DNA of 34,492 nucleotides from Bacilli bacterium (GTDB lineage: Bacteria; Bacillota_I; Bacilli_A; MAG-NZ). The translations under genes were made by a program, and so were the position numbers. The notes under the pieces are model-generated. The model ran no database searches, was not told the DNA's origin, and saw only the letters and a list, made by a program, of their open reading frames with translations. Below are positions 25,085 to 32,588 of this stretch, piece after piece (the stretch's first letter is position 1; every line of letters begins with the position of its first letter). The stretch lies in assembly GCA_018401215.1 (NCBI GenBank), contig JAGYLA010000006.1:1-34492 (forward strand), in the 5' to 3' direction.

Positions 25085-25945
25085 ATGAAAACATTATTTA
25101 CAAGTGGCATCATTGGCAATGCTGCTGCAATGGGATTCAATTGGGTCTATAATATGCCGTATTTAGAACGACTGGCAAAGGAACAATCCTTATTGTTTCA
25201 ACAGCCAGACCCCGCCAAATACAAACGTGCTGGGAAGGCGTACTTTGCTTATCCTCACGCGAACGTGGGTGATGTAAGTGTTCAAGGCGAGATTGCTCGT
25301 TGGTTGAATGCTGCACTTGAAGCCAATCCCGCGTTAACCAAAGAACAATACCAAGAATTGTTGTTTGAACAATTCAAGCCCGGTGGTGATTATGTGGGCT
25401 ATGTTGAAAGCTATGGCAAACAACTGGTGATCAATAAGTTATCGGAGCAAGTCAAGGCAACCTTACCCAACTTGGTCTACAATGACGATCAAATGGTTGG
25501 TTTGGTCCCGTACTGGGTTTGTCGCTCCCAATCAATGACCAAAGAACGGGCATGGGAACTCGCGCAAGCATTTACATCGATTCTTGATTTTATTGATGTG
25601 TATGCAATGATGGATGATTTGCTTGACTTGATTCCCACTGTTGGACTGCGTCAAGCCATCAAACAAGCAGCGGTGAAGGCTCCTGTATCGATGCGAATCC
25701 CGATTCAAAAAGCGATGGATTTGACCAATACGTTAGAGTTCATCACGAATCACAGTGGAACTGCGTGTCACATTCCGCATGCGATTCCCTTGATTTTGCA
25801 TATTTTGTATCACACGAATTCGTTTACCGAGGCATTGGAGAAAAACACAATGATCGGTGGTGCTTCATGTGACCGCGGCTTTAGCATTGGTGCTCTTGCC
25901 AGTTTAGCCTACGATGTTCCAAGTGAATTCTTGGAGTACAAATAA
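25085..25945 (+). CDS. ADP-ribosylglycohydrolase-family (crystallin J1-like) protein
   Basis: A 286-residue all-helical protein. It starts with GIIGNAAAMGFNWVYNMPYL, the form of the ADALAMGxHWIY opening found in one branch of the family. HANVGDVSVQGEIARWL takes the place of the first metal site. Near the end is MIGGASCDRGFSIGALASLAYDVP, matching the second site (family GGDxxxRxxxIGAxxGA). Family members remove ADP-ribose from proteins or small molecules. Several metal-site Asp residues are replaced here (GGA for GGD), so activity is uncertain. It is divergent from the MarR-ABC operon and converges on the XRE gene with three bases between the stops. Confidence 0.72.
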   Translation: MKTLFTSGIIGNAAAMGFNWVYNMPYLERLAKEQSLLFQQPDPAKYKRAGKAYFAYPHANVGDVSVQGEIARWLNAALEANPALTKEQYQELLFEQFKPGGDYVGYVESYGKQLVINKLSEQVKATLPNLVYNDDQMVGLVPYWVCRSQSMTKERAWELAQAFTSILDFIDVYAMMDDLLDLIPTVGLRQAIKQAAVKAPVSMRIPIQKAMDLTNTLEFITNHSGTACHIPHAIPLILHILYHTNSFTEALEKNTMIGGASCDRGFSIGALASLAYDVPSEFLEYK

Positions 25946-25948
25946 CGG

Positions 25949-26164
25949 TCATTCCCGCGAGCTTGATGGGTCATACTCCAGCAAGTCACCCGGTTGACAG
26001 TTTAGTGCGTCACAAATCGATTCTAATGTTGAAAACCGGATGGCTCTGACCTTGCCGGTTTTTAAGTTGGACAAATTTGCGATGCTCACACCGACCAAGT
26101 CACTAAGTTCTTGAAGTTGCATTTTACGGTCCGCTAACATGCGGTCCAAGCGGATTACAATCAT
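25949..26164 (-). CDS. Small XRE-type HTH regulator paired with DUF2975
   Basis: A 71-residue Cro/XRE helix-turn-helix protein of the HTH_26 type (YozG-like). LQELSDLVGVSIANLSNLKTG forms the HTH, followed by STLESICDALNCQPGDLLEY, the standard C-terminal half. The start ATG overlaps the DUF2975 stop as TGATG, the usual coupled arrangement of this pair. The regulator probably controls its own operon. No terminator separates it from the converging ADP-ribosylglycohydrolase-like gene, so the transcripts may overlap. Confidence 0.93.
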   Translation of the reverse strand: MIVIRLDRMLADRKMQLQELSDLVGVSIANLSNLKTGKVRAIRFSTLESICDALNCQPGDLLEYDPSSSRE

Positions 26165-26760
26165 CAAACCGTACCATCCACTTCTTCTTGCAGGTGCGCA
26201 CCATAACTAAAGATATGGGCTAACAAATACAAGAGTACGCCAAAGAACAATACGGATAGAGTTGGAAAGAATTGCAAGCGAGCTGTAATGTCAAACTGAG
26301 TCACCAAGGAATAACGAATCAAGCTTCCAAGGATTGGACTGACAAAGGCTGAGAGAATTGTAATATACGATAACGTAAAGAATCGTTTGGTATTCGCTGT
26401 GCTAAATGGAATTTTCGCACGCACATCTTTGAGAATCAAATTCAATTGCCGAATCGAGGCAAGTCCAACCAAACTCCCAATGGCCGTCGATACAGCGACA
26501 AGTAAAGCTGGCGTTTTGAGAGCGATCGATTGATCACCAAAGAGTTCTTCCAAGTTGACAATGAAATCATCAAAGCGAATCGTCTCGATCGGTAAATCAC
26601 TCAAAACAAACGTCAAACGTTCTGGGTCAATCCAAACCAAGACGCCAAACCCCACTACACCAAGGACCAACCCAAGGATGGACAGCAAGTAGATGAGTTT
26701 AACAACAATGGCGGTGACCTTCAGTAACAAGGTAAATCGTTGTTCGTTATAAATAAACAT
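26164..26760 (-). CDS. DUF2975 membrane protein
   Basis: A 198-residue protein with four membrane helices (about residues 13-45, 85-105, 125-150 and 160-185) and an extracellular loop after the first. The last helix ends in LYLLAHIFSYGAHLQEEVDGTV, the family's conserved end (GxxLQEExDxTV), just before the coupled XRE regulator. DUF2975 proteins almost always stand next to such a regulator; the pair is thought to sense something at the membrane, but no function is proven. I take the ATG at 26760 because GGAGG lies five bases upstream. Confidence 0.9.
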   Translation of the reverse strand: MFIYNEQRFTLLLKVTAIVVKLIYLLSILGLVLGVVGFGVLVWIDPERLTFVLSDLPIETIRFDDFIVNLEELFGDQSIALKTPALLVAVSTAIGSLVGLASIRQLNLILKDVRAKIPFSTANTKRFFTLSYITILSAFVSPILGSLIRYSLVTQFDITARLQFFPTLSVLFFGVLLYLLAHIFSYGAHLQEEVDGTV

Positions 26761-26762
26761 AA

Positions 26763-26822
26763 AAACCTCCATCCATAGAATAGACAGAGGTTTATTATAA
26801 GTCAATACTTTTTTATCGTTAA
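26763..26822 (-). promoter_or_regulatory. Overlapping promoters and dyad upstream of DUF2975-XRE
   Basis: Two 17-spaced promoters overlap: TTAACG (26817-26822) with perfect TATAAT (26794-26799), and TTGACT (26800-26805) with TATTCT (26777-26782). A dyad AAACCTC (26763-26769) / GAGGTTT (26787-26793) surrounds the second -10 box and is a candidate operator for the XRE protein. Confidence 0.5.
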
Positions 26823-26850
26823 TCGATATTTAATTATTATTTACTAATAA

Positions 26851-27654
26851 TCAAGATGGTTGGAATGCGCCAAACAGTACAAGCCAAGTCAGAATCGATT
26901 TGGAAACCAACGACAAGATGATGTAGCCGCGTTCGCCAACCAAGTAGTCTTTGAATTTCCCAATGCCTGCATATTGTAACCACATGTTCACAGGGAACGT
27001 GTTGAAGGCGATGAAATACGTTGCTAGAATCGCCCAGACAAATCCAGGGACACCATCAATGTTCGGGTTAACCCCAATATAGAAGGCAATCGCGATCCAT
27101 GGGGCTAGCCCAATGATCGATCCAAAGATGAATGGCAACCAGTTTGTTTTGCGCTCGGACTTGTCCGCTCCAGCGTTCAACAACTCCATGTCGAGTCCAA
27201 ACAAGTTCATTCCGGCATTCGACAAGGCAATCAATGAAAACAAGGCAACATCACGAACACCAAACAACGAGGAAATCAAAATAATCATGATCGAGGAGCT
27301 TAACGCATACTCGTACCAACGTAGTTTGTTGATACCAATTTTTAAGTCCGACTTGTATTTCTCTTTGTATGGCACCGCAATAATAAAGTGAAACAATGCT
27401 GACAGCAATAAGAAACTTGCGGTTAACGGTAAGAATGGTAAATCAAACAAGGTTTCTGTTGCTGTTAAGACCAGTCCTTCACCAACAACAAAGTCCAAGT
27501 AGTACCCATTAACAGGAATCGTAAACGTGTTCCCTGCTTCTGACAAGTTTGGGTAGATAAAGAAAGCGAAATACATCATGAACGATCCTTGCAATAAATG
27601 AATCAAGCCCATGATTTTATTGAATGATACTAATTTCTCTAAACGTAGTTCCAT
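26851..27654 (-). CDS. Heliorhodopsin (intact copy)
   Basis: A 267-residue seven-helix retinal protein of the heliorhodopsin family, inserted with inverted topology compared with type-1 rhodopsins and thought to act in light sensing or signalling rather than pumping. Diagnostic segments are LRWYEYALSSSIMI in helix 3, with the Schiff-base counterion Glu115, FNTFPVNMWLQYAGIGKFKDY before the last helix, and LSLVSKSILTWLVLFG in helix 7 with the retinal-binding Lys252. It has its own promoter and AAGGAG site and lies directly behind a second, frame-broken heliorhodopsin gene. No retinal biosynthesis gene is in the window. Confidence 0.93.
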   Translation of the reverse strand: MELRLEKLVSFNKIMGLIHLLQGSFMMYFAFFIYPNLSEAGNTFTIPVNGYYLDFVVGEGLVLTATETLFDLPFLPLTASFLLLSALFHFIIAVPYKEKYKSDLKIGINKLRWYEYALSSSIMIILISSLFGVRDVALFSLIALSNAGMNLFGLDMELLNAGADKSERKTNWLPFIFGSIIGLAPWIAIAFYIGVNPNIDGVPGFVWAILATYFIAFNTFPVNMWLQYAGIGKFKDYLVGERGYIILSLVSKSILTWLVLFGAFQPS

Positions 27655-27683
27655 AGATTCTCCTTATGGTTTAATTTCTAACT

Positions 27684-27712
27684 ATTTTACCACGAGTGAA
27701 TCGTTTGTTCAA
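27684..27712 (-). promoter_or_regulatory. Promoter of the intact heliorhodopsin gene
   Basis: TTGAAC (27707-27712), 17-base spacer, extended -10 TGGTAAAAT (core TAAAAT 27684-27689). The -35 box directly follows the stop codon of the upstream heliorhodopsin gene. Confidence 0.65.
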
Positions 27713-28480
27713 TTATAGAGTGTTGATCGCAGCTTCGGTAAAGACTGCAGCAAAGAACACGAGCCATGCAAGAACACTTTTGGCGGTAATGCTCAACCAA
27801 ACGTAAGTTTTTTCACCAAATTCATAGTTGGCCCAGCGGCCGACACGACGATATTGCAAGTACATGTTGACCGGGAACAAGTTAAACGATACAAAGTATG
27901 TCGCTAAGATGGCCCACGCGTACCACGGAATCAAGTCCCAGCCTCCAGAAAGTAGGTAAAGTAGGACAATGCACCCCATGGTGCAAATCAACTGATACTA
28001 CTAAGTTCCCAATTGACGTCTTCTTTTGCTTTGTTTTGATTCAGTATCATCAAACCAAAAATGTTCATCGCTGCATTTGGCGAGTAATGATCAAGCAATC
28101 GTTCCAATGTCTTTGGCCCAAAGATTGCCCCAATCAAAACAATCGCTGACGCTGCTAGAGCATATTCATACCAACAGTATCGGTTGATGCCGGCGAATGT
28201 CTTTATAATGCCTTCTTTGCGTGAACAATGATTCCGATACGCCACTGCTGACAATAACAAAAATGCCTGGAAGCTACAGCTGGACCAAACGGCAAGACAA
28301 ACGCGTCTCGACTTGTGGTGAACAACTCTTCGTTGGCATCAAGCGGTGGAACAACACGACAGTTGTGGACTAAATTCTTCCACGTTACTAATGGTTATAA
28401 AATAACATGGCAATCCCGCTTGGATAAATGCCGCAACTGCCAATTGCATTCAAACGGACTAACTGTTCTGTTGCCCTGCA
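27713..28480 (-). pseudogene. Second heliorhodopsin gene, frame-broken
   Basis: Reading leftward, pieces in several frames match the neighbouring heliorhodopsin in order: EQLVRLNAIA near the start, FLLLSAVAYRN, CWYEYALAASAIVLIGAIFG with the counterion Glu, SPNAAMNIFGL, AWAILATYFVSFNLFPVNMYLQYRRVGRW and SITAKSVLAWLVFFA with the retinal Lys. Helix 3 to helix 7 are readable; breaks lie near 27990 and at several places between 28255 and 28480. The sequence differs clearly from its neighbour (for example YRRVGRWANYEFGEKTYVW versus YAGIGKFKDYLVGERGYII), so it is an old duplication, not an assembly repeat. The start codon cannot be fixed. Confidence 0.82.
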
Positions 28481-28489
28481 ATGGGTTTT

Positions 28490-29465
28490 AGTAATGCTTC
28501 GTTTTAAACTTGAGGTAGCGGCTCTTTGGCTTCCTCGTTTTGTGCACATATTGGATCAAATCCAATTTACGCAAGGTTAACGGGTATTAATCGCTGGCTG
28601 GTCAGTTCATCGATAAAGTCTTTGACGTACCCGCAGTGGCGTTGGTCCTACTCTTGCCAGAGTTCATCCGGTCCCTGCTAAATGCTAGCCATGATTTCAT
28701 CAATCAAGCCATTCATCCACGCTAAGATGGTCACCCGGAAGCACCATGCGTGCAAGCGTAATTTATTCGTAATGTAGATAATCAACATTGCCGCCTTTTT
28801 CAATTTTGATGTTTTCCAATCGGTGACACTGTCTGAGTTTCAAGCTCCTTACATGCTTCAATCAAATATTGTTTTCAAAGCGTTCAATCAACATGGGATG
28901 CAGGAAATATAATCGCACCTGGTGGTCATTATAATCGTTCAAAGGGGTCAAATGGCGCAAATGTGCGACATTTTCATCTGCATGGATTAATCTAAAGTGC
29001 GGAGCTGAAACTCTGGCAACAGTGAGAGCGTTCAAGTCCCACAAACTTTGAAAAAACGATTCACTTAAAGCGCAAACGGCAAAAAGGAATGAGTGGCTTG
29101 TTTCAACATGAGCACTAAGAATAAATCCGGCGCCAGTCCATAGCAAGTGTTTCAGAATCATCGCATGCACGGGTTCACTGGTTATTTTTGATGTGATCTC
29201 GAATGATACATTCATGCAAGAAGGCATGTTGCACGTCATCACCGACGCGCCGGCGCACTTCGATCAAGTGGCCTTGGTGTTTGATGACAAACCCTTGGAT
29301 ACCGTCTGCAGTCGCAAGCACGGATTCGACGACTTGACCATGCGGTTCACCGATGCTATCAAGGTCTGACGAAGTCAGTCCCATGTCTGCAAGCGAGCCG
29401 ATAACAATGTTCTTCCCTTCGGCAATAAGTTGTTGATAATACAATTTTCGTTCGTTAGAATTCAT
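28490..29465 (-). pseudogene. Unrecognised gene upstream of the heliorhodopsins, frame-broken
   Basis: I do not recognise this gene. It starts at ATG 29465 (GAGGA upstream) and reads clean for 96 codons to a TGA at 29175-29177. The clean part holds NERKLYYQQLIAEGKNIVIG, a TADGIQGFVIKHQGHLIEVR strand pattern and VGDDVQHAFLHECIIRD. Further left, coding-like pieces occur in shifting frames: HADENVAHLRHLTPLNDY, VRLYFLHPMLIERFEN, LIEACKELETQTV, ARMVLPGDHLSVDEWLD and DFIDELTSQR. Together they suggest a soluble alpha/beta protein of about 320 residues. It is divergent from the ROK kinase gene and on the same strand as the two heliorhodopsins. Confidence 0.5.
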
Positions 29466-29514
29466 ACGAGTCCTCAAAAATAGTGTACCATAGAGACATC
29501 TTTGAGGTGAACAG

Positions 29515-30370
29515 ATGCGACTAGGCGCTATTGAAGCTGGCGGCACGAAGTTTGTCTTGGCCACTGGTGACATCACCGGTCAAGTATTTGAGCGAACCGT
29601 CATCAAAACAACAACCCCAAGCGAAACCATGGATCTGGTTCAGTGGTTTCTTGACCATCCAGTGGAACGAATTGGCATTGGCACCTTTGGTCCTGTCGAT
29701 TTGTCACCAAGCAGTCCGACATATGGTTCGATTTTAGAAACCCCAAAACTTGCATGGCGCGGTTTCAATTATGTTCAGGCGCTGGCGCCCTTGAATGTTC
29801 CCGATCGCGCTAGACACCGATGTCAACGTGTGTGCGTTATCTGAGTCGATTTTGGGGGCCGCCCGTGATGTTGATAGTTGTGTGTATTTGACTGTCGGAA
29901 CAGGAATTGGTGGCGGTATATGTATTAACGGCCAAACCATCAAGGGGTTGCAACATCCGGAGATGGGTCATATCCCTGTAATTCGTCATCCAGCAGATAC
30001 GTACGCGGGTGGTTGCCCTAGTCACACCGATTGTTTGGAAGGGCTTGCGAGTGGTCCTGCGATTGAAGCTCGCGCGGGTCAACCCGCAGCGAAACTTGCA
30101 CCCGATCATCTTGTATTTACGATTGAAAGTGATTACTTGGCTCAAGCGATTTATACGTATGCCCTGGTCTTGAGTCCCAAGCGATTTGTGTTAGGTGGCG
30201 GGGTAATGCATGTGCCAGGGTTGCTCGAACAAATTCGTAATCAAGTCACACATAAAAACAAGGGGTATTTGGCTCACATTGATGCATTGCCTGACTATAT
30301 TGTCGCACCAGGACTGGGCGATGATGTGGGAATCATTGGGTGTTTCTTGATCACGAATTCAACCCGTTAA
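29515..30370 (+). CDS. ROK-family fructokinase, one frameshift
   Basis: The enzyme phosphorylates fructose or a related hexose with ATP. The start LGAIEAGGTKFVLATGD contains the ROK phosphate-binding EAGGTK motif. IGIGTFGPVDL and TYGSILETPKLAW follow, as in B. subtilis YdhR/GmuE. After a single break near 29790, the frame continues ALDTDVNVCALSE (catalytic Asp), TVGTGIGGGI and HPEMGHIPVIRHP. CPSHTDCLEGLASGPAIEAR then completes the Cys/His zinc site, and the C-terminus is normal. All functional residues are present, so the break may be an error. It converges on a sugar ABC importer, which suggests it handles the imported sugar. Confidence 0.88.
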
Positions 30371-30377
30371 CTCCATA

Positions 30378-30407
30378 AAAAAAAGGAAACCTTGGTTTCC
30401 TTTTTTT
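30378..30407. terminator. Bidirectional terminator between fructokinase and binding-protein gene
   Basis: AAAAAAAGGAAACC and GGTTTCCTTTTTTT form a near-perfect stem with long A and T runs, between two converging genes. Confidence 0.92.
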
Positions 30408-30412
30408 AGTAA

Positions 30413-31633
30413 TTATGCCAATCCGCGAATTTGTTCGGCTAATAAATCAACAAACTCTGCTTTGTCGACTTCACCACGTGCATAGAGGGCATAGATTGGT
30501 CCTAAGGTATCCATACCAAATCCAGGTGGCATATCATTTTGCCACCACGCATAGGCTTTTCCTGCTTGTGAATACTCAAGAACAGCAGCGGACAATGGTG
30601 TCGCTGGTGCTAAAGTAACTGTACTAAATGCAGGAACCATGTTTGCTTCGTTGACCATGTAGTTATGTCCTTCAGGAGATGCCGCCAAATCATTCAAGAA
30701 TTCTTTTGCTAATTCAATGTTTGGTGATTCGGAGTTGATGACATAAAAACTTGGTGCGCCAATAAAGATGGAGTCATTAACGCCAGGCATCGATGCGTGA
30801 GGGGCATACCCGATTGGGAATGTCACTTCTGACAAGTTTCCATCAATCCAGTTTCCTTGGTGAATGAACGCTGCTTCGCCGCGTGCAAACAATCCAACTT
30901 GTTGATCATATCCACCGGTTAACAATACATCTCTGTCAGAGAATTCATACAACAACTCTACCCAGTCTGCAAGTGCATTCAAACGAGCAAAGTTTGGGAC
31001 ACCTGCTTGCAAGTCACGAATCACAGAATCGTCTGTGTAATCCAACTGTGCAGACAAGTAGCTGTTGAAGTTGTGAAGACCGGTAACCCAAGTCATTCCG
31101 GCTCCAGCAGCAGCCATGGATACAGGAACGAATCCTGCGGCTTCAATTTGCTCAAATGCAGTACGATATGCAGCAAGTGTTGTTAAGCTTGCAGGATTGA
31201 CGCCAGCGGCGTCAAGAATGTCGGCGTTGTAGCCCATTCCCCAACCTTCAATCGCAACAGGGAACCCATAAGTTACTCCGTCAACGACCAAAGCCAAGTC
31301 AGTAATGTCTGTCCAAGCTTCTCCATCAAGTGGTAAAATTCTATCTTTGTATTGATTGAATCCACCCAATCCTTCAATAACGAAGATGTCAGGTTGATTT
31401 GCTGTTTGGAATTCCGCTAAAATCTGTGTTCCGTACGCACAAGCGTCTCCACCACAAGATTTTACTTCCACAGAATATCCATTTTCTGCTGCCCACGCGT
31501 CCGCATAAGTTCGCAATTGAGTATCAATCTCGATTTTATTTTGGAACACGATCAATGTCGATTCTTCAGCACCACAGGCAGTAAGAAACGCAACCGTTGC
31601 GATTGCTAATAATGCTAATATTCCTTTTTTCAT
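30413..31633 (-). CDS. Sugar ABC transporter substrate-binding lipoprotein
   Basis: A 406-residue family 1 extracellular solute-binding protein. The signal peptide ends in the lipobox LTAC, so mature Cys20 carries the lipid anchor. The mature protein has the usual two-lobed composition, including IFVIEGLGGFNQYKD, GFPVAIEGWGMGYN, and aromatic-rich stretches such as YAWWQNDMPPGFG that typically stack on sugars. It is the last gene of the importer operon, 70 bases after the second permease, with two hairpins in that gap. The ATPase subunit is not in this window; a shared MsmX-like ATPase would be usual in this group. The exact sugar is unknown. Confidence 0.93.
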   Translation of the reverse strand: MKKGILALLAIATVAFLTACGAEESTLIVFQNKIEIDTQLRTYADAWAAENGYSVEVKSCGGDACAYGTQILAEFQTANQPDIFVIEGLGGFNQYKDRILPLDGEAWTDITDLALVVDGVTYGFPVAIEGWGMGYNADILDAAGVNPASLTTLAAYRTAFEQIEAAGFVPVSMAAAGAGMTWVTGLHNFNSYLSAQLDYTDDSVIRDLQAGVPNFARLNALADWVELLYEFSDRDVLLTGGYDQQVGLFARGEAAFIHQGNWIDGNLSEVTFPIGYAPHASMPGVNDSIFIGAPSFYVINSESPNIELAKEFLNDLAASPEGHNYMVNEANMVPAFSTVTLAPATPLSAAVLEYSQAGKAYAWWQNDMPPGFGMDTLGPIYALYARGEVDKAEFVDLLAEQIRGLA

Positions 31634-31652
31634 ACTTTCCCTTTCTATTACT

Positions 31653-31672
31653 CTATTAAATTATTTTAATAG
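31653..31672 (-). promoter_or_regulatory. AT-rich hairpin in the binding-protein leader
   Basis: Perfect eight-base arms CTATTAAA / TTTAATAG around a four-base loop, 20 bases upstream of the binding-protein start. May stabilise the downstream mRNA or affect its start. Confidence 0.5.
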
Positions 31673-31685
31673 ACCTACGCATGAT

Positions 31686-31701
31686 TCTTACCGAAGTAAG
31701 A
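31686..31701 (-). promoter_or_regulatory. UUCG-tetraloop hairpin after the second permease gene
   Basis: Minus-strand TCTTAC-TTCG-GTAAGA, a six-bp stem capped by the very stable UUCG loop, two bases after the permease stop codon. No T run follows, so it is an mRNA-stability or partial-processing element rather than a terminator. Confidence 0.55.
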
Positions 31702-31703
31702 GG

Positions 31704-32588
31704 TTATTTGATTGCTCCTGACGTCATTCCTTGAATGATGTGTTTTTGAGCAAACAAGAACAAGACGACAACAGGCGTTGCCGCCATTAAAACACTCGTT
31801 AAAATCAAATCCCATTGCTTGACGTACGTGCCGGCTAAGTTCGCGACCGCCACAGGCAATGTCTGAACATCTCCACCCAATCCAATCACCAAGACGGGTA
31901 GCAAATAATCATTCCAAATCCACATGCCATTTAGTACCAGTAATGTCACGAAGATTGGTTTTAAGATGGGTAAGATAATGAGAAAGAAGATTTGAGGTTT
32001 GGTACAACCATCAATCGTTGCTGCTTCTTCGATTTCATACGGGATTGATTTGATGAACCCATGAAACATAAACACACTCAAGGGAGCACCAAATCCAATA
32101 TAGGCCAGCACAATGCCATGATAGGTATCTAAGAACTGAATGCCGGTATACACCCGCATCAATTCTAGCAAACGAACAAGCGGTAACATGACCACCTGAA
32201 ATGGAAGGACCATGCCGCTAACAAACAACATAAAAATCAAGAAAGAATATTTGGTCTTAGTACGCACTAAGACCCAAGCGGCCATTCCACTAAATAATCC
32301 AATGGCTAATAAACTGGTCGTTGTAATGATGATGGAATTCACAAACGAGTTCAAATAACGAATGCTAGGGTTCCCTAAAATCAAATTGATGTTCACAAGG
32401 ATTTGACCAAAGGTATCCGGTAATCCCAATGGATCAGCAAAGATTTCTGTGGCTGATTTTGCCGAATTAATGAGCACAAGATAAAAAGGAAAGGCAAAAG
32501 AAATCAGTAACAGAAACGTCATTACTTCTAGTACTACCATCCCCCAACGAATCGGTTCTTTGGTGGACTTAGGTCGTTGAAGAATCAT
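31704..32588 (-). CDS. Sugar ABC transporter permease, MalG type
   Basis: A 294-residue inner permease of the carbohydrate uptake family 1. Six membrane helices are visible. The cytoplasmic coupling loop EIEEAATIDGCTKPQIFFLIILP matches the EAA---G---------I-LP signature. It overlaps the end of the upstream permease gene by four bases and precedes the binding-protein gene. Together the two permeases form the membrane channel. Confidence 0.95.
   Translation of the reverse strand: MILQRPKSTKEPIRWGMVVLEVMTFLLLISFAFPFYLVLINSAKSATEIFADPLGLPDTFGQILVNINLILGNPSIRYLNSFVNSIIITTTSLLAIGLFSGMAAWVLVRTKTKYSFLIFMLFVSGMVLPFQVVMLPLVRLLELMRVYTGIQFLDTYHGIVLAYIGFGAPLSVFMFHGFIKSIPYEIEEAATIDGCTKPQIFFLIILPILKPIFVTLLVLNGMWIWNDYLLPVLVIGLGGDVQTLPVAVANLAGTYVKQWDLILTSVLMAATPVVVLFLFAQKHIIQGMTSGAIK

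Noticed and set aside
26815-26850. AT-rich hairpins after the intact heliorhodopsin gene as a terminator
   Set aside because: The TATCG/CGATA stem is followed by A, not T, on the heliorhodopsin strand, and the other stem is very weak.
27713-28480. Second heliorhodopsin as an assembly duplication of the first
   Set aside because: The readable segments differ at many residues, so it is a diverged paralogue.
29470-29509. Inverted repeat CCTCAAA ... TTTGAGG between the unknown gene and the fructokinase gene
   Set aside because: Each arm is simply the ribosome-binding site region of one of the two divergent genes.
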